Positions 1 through 6,558 of a DNA stretch of 14,380 nt are shown one piece after another (the stretch's first letter is position 1; each line of letters opens with the position of its first letter). The DNA is taken from positions 1 through 14,380 of the forward strand of contig JAGOCL010000022.1 in NCBI GenBank assembly GCA_017998755.1, in the 5' to 3' direction. The position numbers were made by a program, and so were the translations under genes. This DNA is from Spirochaetota bacterium (lineage in GTDB: Bacteria; Spirochaetota; GWE2-31-10; MWDO01). The notes beneath the pieces were generated by a model, which ran no database searches, had not been told where the DNA came from, and saw only the letters and a program-made list of their open reading frames with translations.

Positions 1-43
1 ATAGCGCCCAAAATTTGGAAGACATCGCCGTTTTAATATCTCG
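1..43 (-). other. Short segment downstream of rplJ, no gene assigned
   Basis: These 43 bases follow the rplJ stop on the minus strand. In most bacteria rplL (L7/L12) comes next, but no convincing L7/L12 N-terminus can be read here. The only minus-strand ATG opens with MSSKFWAL, which does not resemble L7/L12. I read it as intergenic sequence, with rplL expected beyond the edge. Confidence 0.4.
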
Positions 44-565
44 TTAAGCCCCTTTCTTTTGTTCTGCAACAGCGTTTACTACCCTGACAAATCTACCGAT
101 AATATCGTTGCACGAGTAAACAAAATTTTGCAATGGAGCGTTCATAGTCGCCATCAACATAGCGATCATCTGCGGTTTTCCCGGAAGCTTTGATATAACT
201 TCTATACCTTTAGCGTCGTATACGGTACCGTCTATCCAACCGCCCTTTACTTTTAAAGTACTCTCTTTTGAAAAATCAAACAAAGTTTTAATCGCTTCGC
301 TTATATTGTTTGAATCTGAAAACGTAACGGCCGTAGGACCTTTAGTATTGTCGTTTAATTCAGCAATATTATAATCCTTAGCGATTATATTGATATAACT
401 GTTTTTCATAACGACGAATTTTGAATTCAACTTCCTTAACTTTCTTCTTAAATCAGTTATTTTCTCAACCGACAAACCTCTATAGTCGGAAAAAACGTAT
501 TCCGATTTTGAAGCAAACAACTCTTTCAAGTCCGCTACTTTATCAATTTTATATTGTTGAGCCAT
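44..565 (-). CDS. rplJ: 50S ribosomal protein L10
   Basis: L10 is the base of the L10-(L7/L12)n stalk of the large ribosomal subunit, which recruits translation GTPases. The 173-residue product has the usual family length. It shows the family's N-terminal 23S rRNA-binding region with an SDYRGLSVEKITDLRRKLR segment (about residues 26-44) and the GPTAV and SKLPGK motifs. The C-terminal helix that carries L12 dimers follows. The start at 565 has a good ribosome binding site (AAGGGGAG) in the 13-base gap after rplA. It is the last complete gene of the secE-nusG-rplK-rplA-rplJ operon. L10 usually controls its own operon through a leader before rplJ, but there is no room for that leader here. Confidence 0.97.
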   Translation of the reverse strand: MAQQYKIDKVADLKELFASKSEYVFSDYRGLSVEKITDLRRKLRKLNSKFVVMKNSYINIIAKDYNIAELNDNTKGPTAVTFSDSNNISEAIKTLFDFSKESTLKVKGGWIDGTVYDAKGIEVISKLPGKPQMIAMLMATMNAPLQNFVYSCNDIIGRFVRVVNAVAEQKKGA

Positions 566-578
566 ATAATACTCCCCT

Positions 579-1262
579 TTAATTTATTACTTTTGAATTA
601 ATCTTAATACCAGGCCCCATAGTTGAAGATATATATAAAGAACTTATATAATCCCCTTTAAGATCGCTTGGTCTTTTCTTTAAAACCTCTTCGAAGACTG
701 CGGTAAGATTTTCTTTAATCTTATCTTTATCCATAGAAACTTTCCCTATACCGAGGTGCACGATACCGGTTTTATCGGCTCGAAATTCTACTCTACCTTT
801 CCTCAATTCGCCTATAGCCCCTTTAACGTCTTGCGTAACGGTGCCGGTCTTTGGGTTGGGCATCAAACCTCTTTTACCTAAAACAGGCCCGAGTTTACCG
901 ACTTCTTTCATCATATCGGGAGTAGCGACGACTACGTCAAAATCAATCCACCCCCCCTTAATTTTTTCAATATATTCGTCGTCTCCTGCGTAAGCGGCCC
1001 CGGCCTCCAAAGCCTCTTTTACTTTATCGCCTTTAGCTATAACTAATATCTTCTTCTCTTTTCCAAAATTATTAGGTAATACTACGGTATCTCTTACGGT
1101 ATGACTTTTTTTCAATCTTAATCTTAGCGACATCTCGACAGTTTCGTCAAATTTCGCAAAAGCGCATTCTTTTAATAAAGCCACACCTTTATCAAGATCA
1201 AACATTTCAGCTTTATTATATTTCTTTAGAGACTCGCTATATTTTTTACCTGACTTTGACAT
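579..1262 (-). CDS. rplA: 50S ribosomal protein L1
   Basis: L1 forms the mobile L1 stalk of the 50S subunit, which helps deacylated tRNA leave the E site. In many bacteria it also represses translation of its own operon. The 227-residue protein is full length and carries the L1 signature GKRGLMPNPKTGTVT near residues 129-143. The C-terminal SSTMGPGIKI segment is also typical. The conserved VRGTVVLP stretch reads VRDTVVLP here and the following residues are NNFGK, a mild departure from the common PHGTGK-type sequence. The start at 1262 is preceded by GGAG at 6-7 bases. The stop lies 13 bases before the rplJ start, so the two genes are almost certainly cotranscribed. Confidence 0.97.
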   Translation of the reverse strand: MSKSGKKYSESLKKYNKAEMFDLDKGVALLKECAFAKFDETVEMSLRLRLKKSHTVRDTVVLPNNFGKEKKILVIAKGDKVKEALEAGAAYAGDDEYIEKIKGGWIDFDVVVATPDMMKEVGKLGPVLGKRGLMPNPKTGTVTQDVKGAIGELRKGRVEFRADKTGIVHLGIGKVSMDKDKIKENLTAVFEEVLKKRPSDLKGDYISSLYISSTMGPGIKINSKVIN

Positions 1263-1295
1263 ACAATCTCCTTATATCTTTCTATATACAAATTA

Positions 1296-1721
1296 TCAAT
1301 CAACGACTTCAACGCCCATACTTCTTGCCGAACCGGCTACAATCTTCATAGCCGCGTCTATATCGTTTGCGTTAAGATCAGGAAGTTTTATCTGAGCTAT
1401 TTTCCGAACCAAGTCTTTCGAAATTTTACCAACCTTCTCTTTATGAGGAACGGCAGACCCTTTTTCCAATCCTATCTCTTTCTTGATCAATATAGCCGCA
1501 GGCGGCGTCTTAATAATAAATGTAAAAGACCTGTCCTGATATATAGTAATAATAACAGGTAAAATCAACCCTGGTTGATCTTTTGTTTTATCGTTAAATT
1601 GTTTACAAAAATCCGGGGCGCTAGCGCCGTGAGGACCTAAAGCAGGGCCTATTCCTTTAGCCGGATTTGCTTGTCCGCCCGGAGCCTGCAACTTTACAAT
1701 CGCTTTAATTTTCTTAGCCAT
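1296..1721 (-). CDS. rplK: 50S ribosomal protein L11
   Basis: L11 sits at the GTPase-associated centre on 23S rRNA helices 43/44, takes part in factor-dependent GTP hydrolysis, and is needed for the RelA-type stringent response. The 141 residues match the family length. The N-terminal VKLQAPGGQANPAKGIGPALGPHG region is intact over about residues 9-32, with the proline-rich switch implicated in thiostrepton action. The C-terminal rRNA-binding domain ends in the typical AGSARSMGVEV. The start at 1721 has an AAGGGAA ribosome binding site. It lies between nusG and rplA, the near-universal order, with 46 and 33 bases of spacing. No L1-type operator fold was obvious in the short leader, but I could not fold it by computation. 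Confidence 0.97.
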   Translation of the reverse strand: MAKKIKAIVKLQAPGGQANPAKGIGPALGPHGASAPDFCKQFNDKTKDQPGLILPVIITIYQDRSFTFIIKTPPAAILIKKEIGLEKGSAVPHKEKVGKISKDLVRKIAQIKLPDLNANDIDAAMKIVAGSARSMGVEVVD

Positions 1722-1767
1722 AATTATTCCCTTCTTATATAAAATTAATTATCTATAACAATTTTTT

Positions 1768-2322
1768 TTAGATTTTCTCAACCTGATTAAAATCCAACTC
1801 CACAGGCGTGGATCTGCCAAATATCCCCACCATAACTTTCATCTTATTTCTTTCCCTATTAATCTCTTCAACGACGCCGCTAAAAGTATTGAAAGGCCCG
1901 TCGATAATCTTAATAGTCTCGCCGTGTTTATAATCAAACTTCTGTTTCGTAAAAACGTCGGTTTTGGAATCTCCCGCGGTTTGCAACATCGCCTTAGCTT
2001 CTTCGCTTGCCAACGGAAACGGTATCCTCAATTTATCCGCTCCGACAAATCCCGTAACCCCATTAATATTTTTTATAACAGAATATATCTCTTTCCATCT
2101 ATGCTTGTCTATATCAACTTCTACAAGAACGTATCCGGGAAACACCTTTTTTTTCTGAATTTTTTTCTTCCCGTTTTTCATCTCGGCAACGTCTCTCATC
2201 GGAACTTTTATCTGATATAGAATTCCGTCAAGAATCTTCTCTTCAATTAATTTATTGATAGCTTCTTCAACCTTCTTCTCATAGCCGGAATAAACATGTA
2301 GAACGTACCATCCCTTACTCAT
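1768..2322 (-). CDS. nusG: Transcription termination/antitermination factor NusG
   Basis: NusG binds RNA polymerase through its N-terminal NGN domain, suppresses pausing, and links polymerase to Rho or to ribosomal S10 through its C-terminal KOW domain. The NGN domain begins with the typical GWYVLHVYSGYE. The KOW segment is near the C-terminus (GETIKIIDGPFNTFSGVVEEI). I chose the ATG at 2322 (184 residues) over the in-frame GTG at 2337. The ATG has AGGGG at about 6 bases (2328-2332) and starts at the conserved MSKGWYV, whereas the GTG start would overlap the secE stop and add five unsupported residues. The gene follows secE directly. Confidence 0.96.
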   Translation of the reverse strand: MSKGWYVLHVYSGYEKKVEEAINKLIEEKILDGILYQIKVPMRDVAEMKNGKKKIQKKKVFPGYVLVEVDIDKHRWKEIYSVIKNINGVTGFVGADKLRIPFPLASEEAKAMLQTAGDSKTDVFTKQKFDYKHGETIKIIDGPFNTFSGVVEEINRERNKMKVMVGIFGRSTPVELDFNQVEKI

Positions 2323-2333
2323 CAAAACCCCTA

Positions 2334-2525
2334 TCACATTCCCAAAGTAATAATCTTAGATATCGCTTCCAAAGACAGAAAATCAATAACCGTTAATATC
2401 ATGGATACTATAACAAGAGAAACCACAACGACAATCGTCTGAGACGTAACGTCTTCTCTGGAAGGCCAGTTTACTTTCCTTAACTCTGCAAAACTCTCTC
2501 TAACAAAAGCAATTATTTTTTTCAT
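2334..2525 (-). CDS. secE: Preprotein translocase subunit SecE
   Basis: SecE clamps the two halves of the SecY channel in the Sec translocon of the inner membrane. The 63-residue product is the short single-span form found in most bacteria outside the gammaproteobacteria. An amphipathic N-terminal helix contains the conserved RESFAELRKVNWPSREDV (about residues 9-26). One transmembrane segment follows at about residues 29-50, and the C-terminus is short. The start at 2525 has AAGGG upstream. Its position between tRNA-Trp and nusG is the classic arrangement. Confidence 0.96.
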   Translation of the reverse strand: MKKIIAFVRESFAELRKVNWPSREDVTSQTIVVVVSLVIVSMILTVIDFLSLEAISKIITLGM

Positions 2526-2584
2526 AAATCAACCCTTTTAAATAATATCCAATCAATTACCCAACAGATAACCGATAAATAAAC

Positions 2585-2657
2585 CAGGGCAAGCAGGACT
2601 CGAACCCACGACATTCGGTTTTGGAGACCGACGTTCTACCAACTGAACTATTGCCCT
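2585..2657 (-). tRNA. tRNA-Trp (anticodon CCA)
   Basis: The minus strand folds into a complete 73-nt cloverleaf. The acceptor stem is AGGGCAA/TTGCCCT and the D arm is GTTC/GAAC. The anticodon stem TCGGT/ACCGA has the loop CTCCAAA (anticodon CCA), and the T arm has the loop TTCGAGT. The discriminator base is G. CCA is not encoded, so it must be added after transcription. The T stem includes two G-U pairs. The gene lies between rpmG and secE, so it must be cut out of a mixed tRNA/mRNA transcript. Confidence 0.97.
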
Positions 2658-2677
2658 AAAATTAAAAAAAATAAAAT

Positions 2678-2851
2678 TTATTTTATTTTTGTTTCCTTGT
2701 GAACGGTATGCTTCTTATCCCACTTACAATACTTATTCTTCTCCAGCTTACCTTGCATATTCTTTTTATTCTTCGTAGTCGTATAGTTTTTTCTATTGCA
2801 TTCGGTGCACATCAACGCAATCTTATCATTTGAACTTTTTTTTGAAGCCAT
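2678..2851 (-). CDS. rpmG: 50S ribosomal protein L33
   Basis: L33 is a small protein near the E site of the large subunit. The 57-residue frame starts MASKKSSNDKIALMCTECNR and contains the L33 core RKNYTTTKNKKN followed by KYCKWDKKHTVHKE. The start at 2851 has AGGGG at 2857-2861. Zinc-binding (C+) L33 proteins carry two CxxC pairs. Here the first pair is intact (C15, C18), but the second is C42-K-W-D45, leaving three cysteines. It may bind zinc with Asp as a ligand, or not at all. The gene lies between tRNA-Thr and tRNA-Trp at the head of the operon. Confidence 0.95.
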   Translation of the reverse strand: MASKKSSNDKIALMCTECNRKNYTTTKNKKNMQGKLEKNKYCKWDKKHTVHKETKIK

Positions 2852-2898
2852 ATAAACCCCTATCTATTCTAAATATTAAATTATTCGATAAAATCCAT

Positions 2899-2971
<73 letters not shown>

Positions 2972-2986
2972 AAAAAAAGTCTAATA

Positions 2987-3015
2987 AATATACAAGATTA
3001 TTTAATAGTTGTCAA
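2987..3015 (-). promoter_or_regulatory. Sigma-70 promoter of the tRNA-Thr/rpmG/secE/nusG/rpl operon
   Basis: The minus strand shows a perfect -35 box TTGACA (3015-3010), a 17-base spacer and the -10 box TATATT (2992-2987). The predicted start near 2980 is about 9 bases before the tRNA-Thr 5' end. Sequence upstream is almost entirely A/T, which could act as an UP element. Confidence 0.85.
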
Positions 3016-3039
3016 TAAAATTTTAAATTAAATTTTATT
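3014..3039 (-). terminator. All-A/T inverted repeat, possible weak terminator or UP element
   Basis: A 10-bp perfect inverted repeat (AATAAAATTT / AAATTTTATT) with a 6-base loop begins at the stop codon of the hydrogenase-MCP gene. It runs into the -35 box of the next promoter. With no G-C pairs and no following T-run, it would be a poor intrinsic terminator. Its position upstream of a strong stable-RNA promoter equally suggests an UP element. Confidence 0.35.
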
Positions 3040-4844
3040 TATACGGATTCGATTAATTTTGAAGATTCCGCAATTAATTCCTCTAAAATGTTTGAAACGG
3101 CAAAAATTGATTCAAAAAATTCCTGATAACTGTTTTTAACCGACTGCAAATCTTGAAGAACTATCTCGCCGCGCTGATTAATTTGATTAATTTTAGCGAT
3201 CAGATCTTTAACCATCGGGGTAATCTTCTCAACCTCTTCCGCCGTTTGAGACGACAATTTATCTACCTCGTGAGCGACTATTGCAAAACCTTTTCCGGCC
3301 GAACCCGCTCTAGCCGCCTCGATCGCGGCGTTTAGCGAAAGAAGGTGCGTTTGATCCGAAATCTCGGTAATAGCGTCTACTATCGGCGTAAAATTTTGCG
3401 ACAACCTCACAAGACCTTCGTTAGATTTGCCGACGTTGCTAAGCGCGTCGTGCGTTATTGAGAAAGAATTGTTAATTTCAGTAAAAATTATCTTTATATT
3501 GTCAACTTTTTCGCTCATATTTTTTAACGAATTTGAAAGTTTATTTGAAATATCGGTTAAATTTGAGCTCTTATAGTTCAATAGTTCGGCCAAATAAAAC
3601 TGGCAATTCTCTTTTTTATTTAAACCGCCGTAAATAGCCCGAGCCATAGACTCGCACTTGAAATATCCGCAACCGTTGCAATTCCTGAAATCTATCGGCT
3701 TAGTTTTTCTCATATCTTGATAAACTTTCTGTAATTGCTCGTTATTTACTGTAACCGGATCAAATTCAGAATTTCTTCTCGTATACTTTCTTTCAAAAGA
3801 TTTGTTTTTAAGTTCTTCCTGTAATTTCTTAAATTTTTTCTTAAAGTTCTTTACCCCGCCGTGACTTCTCTGTTGTTCTTTGATCCTTCTATTATAAAAA
3901 TAATCGGCGTCGTCCTGAGTAAATCCTTTGATATATCCCGGACCGAAAGCGCACCCTTTTTCGCAATTGAGAGCGTCTATAAAAAGAGGAACGTCTCGGC
4001 TTTCGTTTATATTTTTTATTAATTCGTCAAAATATTCTCCGTATATCATATCCCCTTCGATTCGTCGAGCTCGAAGAGGTATATCCATATCTCTAAGAAT
4101 TACCTCCCTCATTCCGCCCGGTCTTGAAAATGCGACGCCTCTTTCGGCTTCAAAGTCGTCAAAATTATCCTCCGGCATACTCGTAACGTCGATTCTTCGT
4201 TTTTTAATATACTCAAGTAATTTTTGAAAAGTTATGTTATAATTTATATAATTTTTTGTATTAGAGTCTTTAAATTCAAAAGTATTGCCAATGCAAGCGC
4301 CCAAAAAAGCAATCTCGCCGTTAAATTTTTCTACTTCTCTCAAATATCTCGCCAAAGATAAAGCGGGACTATCGACAGGAGCCAAATATTGCATCAACTG
4401 AGGTTTGTACATCTCTATGAATTTTACTACAACAGGACACGCTTGCGAAATAACGCATTTTGGGTTCTTTTCTTTGATAAATTCCTCATATTTCATAGCG
4501 GTTAGCTCGGCGCCAAACCCCTCGTCGTAAACTTTTTTTGCCTTTAAGTTGTTTCGAAGATATGCGATTATTCTTCCGTACTCTCCGCCCCACGAACCGA
4601 CGATCGCCGGAGATATAATAAAAACCAAGTTTTCATGAGGTTTAGATAAAAATAGATCAAAATCGTCCGTATAACTAATCGCCTCATGACTGCAAGCTTC
4701 GATACACTTACCGCAATATATGCATGAAGAACCGATTATTTCTACCGTCTCGTCTCCGGCGTTTAAGCAATACTTAACGGGGCATACGGCGATACATCTG
4801 TGGCAATTAACGCATTTATCTTTATCAACTTTAACTAAATTCAT
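3039..4844 (-). CDS. Soluble iron-hydrogenase-like / methyl-accepting chemotaxis fusion protein
   Basis: The 601-residue protein has no signal peptide or membrane segment. In order it contains: ferredoxin-type cysteines C11, C14, C17, C21; a second set C41, C44, C47, C51; an [FeFe]-hydrogenase large-subunit-like domain (about 72-305); a charged linker; an Fe-S domain with C389, C392, C397, C414; and an MCP signalling domain (about 425-601). The MCP hairpin tip is clear (SLNAAIEAARAGSAGKGFAI, about 503-522). The four likely H-cluster cysteines are C136, C184, C294 and C298. The first loop is SQACP rather than TSCCP, so the proton-shuttle cysteine is Ala. CxxK of the second loop is C-I-G-N, replacing the conserved Lys. 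These changes suggest sensing rather than bulk H2 turnover. By inference it is a cytoplasmic H2 or redox chemoreceptor. The start at 4844 has AAGG about 8 bases upstream. Confidence 0.88.
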   Translation of the reverse strand: MNLVKVDKDKCVNCHRCIAVCPVKYCLNAGDETVEIIGSSCIYCGKCIEACSHEAISYTDDFDLFLSKPHENLVFIISPAIVGSWGGEYGRIIAYLRNNLKAKKVYDEGFGAELTAMKYEEFIKEKNPKCVISQACPVVVKFIEMYKPQLMQYLAPVDSPALSLARYLREVEKFNGEIAFLGACIGNTFEFKDSNTKNYINYNITFQKLLEYIKKRRIDVTSMPEDNFDDFEAERGVAFSRPGGMREVILRDMDIPLRARRIEGDMIYGEYFDELIKNINESRDVPLFIDALNCEKGCAFGPGYIKGFTQDDADYFYNRRIKEQQRSHGGVKNFKKKFKKLQEELKNKSFERKYTRRNSEFDPVTVNNEQLQKVYQDMRKTKPIDFRNCNGCGYFKCESMARAIYGGLNKKENCQFYLAELLNYKSSNLTDISNKLSNSLKNMSEKVDNIKIIFTEINNSFSITHDALSNVGKSNEGLVRLSQNFTPIVDAITEISDQTHLLSLNAAIEAARAGSAGKGFAIVAHEVDKLSSQTAEEVEKITPMVKDLIAKINQINQRGEIVLQDLQSVKNSYQEFFESIFAVSNILEELIAESSKLIESV

Positions 4845-4879
4845 AGAAAAACCTTGAGTAAAAAAATTTTCTACTTTAA

Positions 4880-4917
4880 TAATCGACTAAAAATCGACTT
4901 TTATTAAGTAAAATTTA
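4880..4917 (-). promoter_or_regulatory. Two overlapping sigma-28-like promoter candidates / tandem 8-bp repeat
   Basis: On the minus strand, TAAA (4917-4914), a 15-base spacer and GTCGATTT (4898-4891) fit the FliA/SigD pattern TAAA-N15-GCCGATAA at the -35 and at the CGAT core. Eleven bases further on, TAAT (4906-4903), 15 bases and GTCGATTA (4887-4880) repeat the arrangement. Both would start transcription 30-40 bases before the chemoreceptor gene. No good sigma-70 promoter was seen in this gap. The repeats could instead be an operator with one-helical-turn spacing. Confidence 0.45.
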
Positions 4918-4920
4918 AAC

Positions 4921-5445
4921 TTAAGAAAAAACGGAATTACCATAGATATCCAGAGCGACGATTACAGGAAAATTATCGACTTCCAGATCAAAAACCGCCT
5001 CCGCCCCCAGATCGGGAAAAGCTACTAATTTTGAGCTTTTAACCCTTTTAGCAAGGTACGCCGACGCTCCGCCAAAAGTAACCAGATACGGGCTTTTATA
5101 TTTTTTAACGATATCGGGAATATATCCGCTACGCTCCCCTTTCCCGATAGAACCGATCGAGCCGAGTTTGCATACCATTTCAAGAAACTCGTCCATACGA
5201 TAACTTGAAGTCGGTCCGCAACTTCCTATGGGATACCCTTCTCGAGTCGGCGTAGGTCCCATATAGTAAATCAGCTTATTTTTAACTGAAAAAGGAATGT
5301 CGCCGCCTCTCTCGACTAACTCGCGAATCCTGCTATGCGCGGCGTCTCTGGCGGATAAAACACTTCCGGTCAATTCCAGCATATCTCCCGACCGCGCTTG
5401 TAATAATTTGTTAATATCTGTTTCCAGATTTATCTTTATAACCAT
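4921..5445 (-). CDS. Class I fumarate hydratase beta-subunit-type protein (C-terminal domain)
   Basis: This protein belongs to the C-terminal (beta) domain family of class I Fe-S fumarases and L(+)-tartrate dehydratases, which interconvert fumarate and malate together with an alpha subunit carrying the [4Fe-4S] cluster. The 174-residue length is normal for a free beta subunit. Family motifs include LTGSVLSARDAAHSR (25-39), MGPTPTREGYPIGSCGPTS (62-80), YRMD (82-85), GKG (101-103) and FGGASAYLA (124-132). No alpha subunit is adjacent: upstream is a terminator and downstream the hydrogenase-like chemoreceptor gene. No clear Shine-Dalgarno precedes the ATG at 5445, but this start gives the expected N-terminus. 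Fumarase or tartrate dehydratase activity cannot be told apart from this subunit alone. Confidence 0.88.
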   Translation of the reverse strand: MVIKINLETDINKLLQARSGDMLELTGSVLSARDAAHSRIRELVERGGDIPFSVKNKLIYYMGPTPTREGYPIGSCGPTSSYRMDEFLEMVCKLGSIGSIGKGERSGYIPDIVKKYKSPYLVTFGGASAYLAKRVKSSKLVAFPDLGAEAVFDLEVDNFPVIVALDIYGNSVFS

Positions 5446-5454
5446 ATCAAAAAC

Positions 5455-5483
5455 ACTCTATATAAAAAGAATAATTTTATCAA
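5455..5483 (-). promoter_or_regulatory. Possible promoter of the fumarase beta-type gene
   Basis: The minus strand shows TTGATA (5483-5478) followed after 17 bases by TAGAGT (5460-5455), or after 15 bases by TATAGA (5462-5457). Both -10 candidates are only moderate matches. The predicted start falls within a few bases of the ATG at 5445, so the mRNA would be nearly leaderless. Confidence 0.4.
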
Positions 5484-5515
5484 CTATTATTTAGAAATTT
5501 GATTTATTAACCGAC

Positions 5516-5551
5516 AAAAAAAATCCCAACTATGCGAGCATGGTTGGGATT
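5516..5551 (-). terminator. Intrinsic terminator of the copper/PfkB operon
   Basis: A long hairpin has arms 5522-5535 and 5538-5551. AATCCCAAC pairs with GTTGGGATT and continues inward through one T-G pair and ATGC/GCAT, giving about 13 pairs and a tiny CGAG loop. On the minus strand it is followed by a run of T (5521-5516), the classic rho-independent form. It lies 75 bases after the PfkB-family kinase stop. Confidence 0.9.
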
Positions 5552-5625
5552 GATTAAAAAAAACAATAAATTCTTATAACGAATCGGCTAATTTATTCAA
5601 ATCGCCTTCTACCGTTGGATTCCCT

Positions 5626-6558
5626 TTATCCGCGGACGATCTTCTTAATTTTAAAATCGACGGCTTTATAAATCTCTTCCAAACCGGCCTCGTCGAGAAA
5701 TCCGTTTGCCGCGCCGGTTTCTCCAATTTTATAAGACGCAAAAGCCGTCGCCCTTTTAATCGCCTCAATAGGTTTATATCCTTTGACGTAATAATGAACA
5801 AACGAACTGAATAAAGCGTCGCCGGCGCCGATAGTATTAACGACGTTTCTGGTTCGAACCGCTTCGATATGCGACAATTCGTCGGTAGTTCTGTCGTATA
5901 TAAGAGCTCCTTTGCTTCCAAGGCCGATAACTATAATGACGCATATGTGTCTGTTTTTCAAATCAATTATAAACTCTTCCGGCTTTTTAGGTAACCGCTC
6001 GTCGCTCAAAAATAGTATATCGGCGGCTTCCATATAATCGCGGTTATATTCGTCATTAATATTGTCGAGAACGTGAACGTCGGTCGCAATCATTAACCCC
6101 GCTTCTTTAGCCATTCTTAATAACGGCCGCGAAAAGTTGATATTGCAAAGTATCGCGCATCGAGCTCCTTTTATCGCCTCGATAAATTTATTTTCGTCGT
6201 AGGATTTTTCCTGAATATCTTTCAGATCGCAATATATCTCCCTACGTCCCGACGGGTCGTATAATATTATCGATTGAGGAGTATTCTTAAGACCGCTTTT
6301 GATATAATCTGAATTCCATCCTTCTTTTTGGAATAACGACTTTACCTTATCCCCTTCGAAATCGTCGCCTACTAACGACAAAAGATTAACGTCGTCTCCT
6401 AAAACGCTCATAGCTTTGGTAATATTCAGACCTACTCCCGATACGGTCGTATTGATCCCAAAAAACGGGTAATCTACAGGAAAATATTCAATCGGGAATC
6501 CTTTAACTTTCAAAGTTGTTTCGATATTAATTAATCCGGCGACTATTATTTTACTCAT
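5626..6558 (-). CDS. PfkB-family carbohydrate/nucleoside kinase
   Basis: This is a ribokinase-fold (PfkB family) cytoplasmic kinase that transfers phosphate from ATP to a sugar or nucleoside hydroxyl. The 310-residue length is typical. The N-terminal substrate region has SGVGLNITKAMSVLG (40-54) in place of the common GG-x3-N motif. The C-terminal signature is NTIGAGDALFSSF (241-253), with D247 the expected catalytic base; the usual leading Asp of DTxGAGD is Asn here. The lid segment around residues 30-40 is long. I cannot tell the substrate (ribose, fructose-1-phosphate, adenosine, cytidine and others are possible). The start overlaps the copZ-like stop (ATGA) and has AAGGA 7 bases upstream inside that gene. 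It is therefore the last gene of the copA-csoR-copZ unit, an unexpected partner. Confidence 0.9.
   Translation of the reverse strand: MSKIIVAGLINIETTLKVKGFPIEYFPVDYPFFGINTTVSGVGLNITKAMSVLGDDVNLLSLVGDDFEGDKVKSLFQKEGWNSDYIKSGLKNTPQSIILYDPSGRREIYCDLKDIQEKSYDENKFIEAIKGARCAILCNINFSRPLLRMAKEAGLMIATDVHVLDNINDEYNRDYMEAADILFLSDERLPKKPEEFIIDLKNRHICVIIVIGLGSKGALIYDRTTDELSHIEAVRTRNVVNTIGAGDALFSSFVHYYVKGYKPIEAIKRATAFASYKIGETGAANGFLDEAGLEEIYKAVDFKIKKIVRG

Noticed and set aside
2323..2337. GTG start at 2337 for nusG
   Set aside because: It overlaps the secE stop and adds five residues not typical of NusG; the ATG at 2322 has AGGGG at correct spacing.
4898..4923. Possible hairpin TTAAGT / ACTTAA after the fumarase beta-type gene
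   Set aside because: Only six A/T-rich pairs with a 9-base loop and no T-run; not credible as a terminator.
5574..5921. Minus-strand 115-residue open frame overlapping the 3' end of the PfkB-family gene
   Set aside because: It lies in another frame of a clearly homologous gene, has a low-complexity Arg/Leu/Lys-rich product, and shows no family resemblance.
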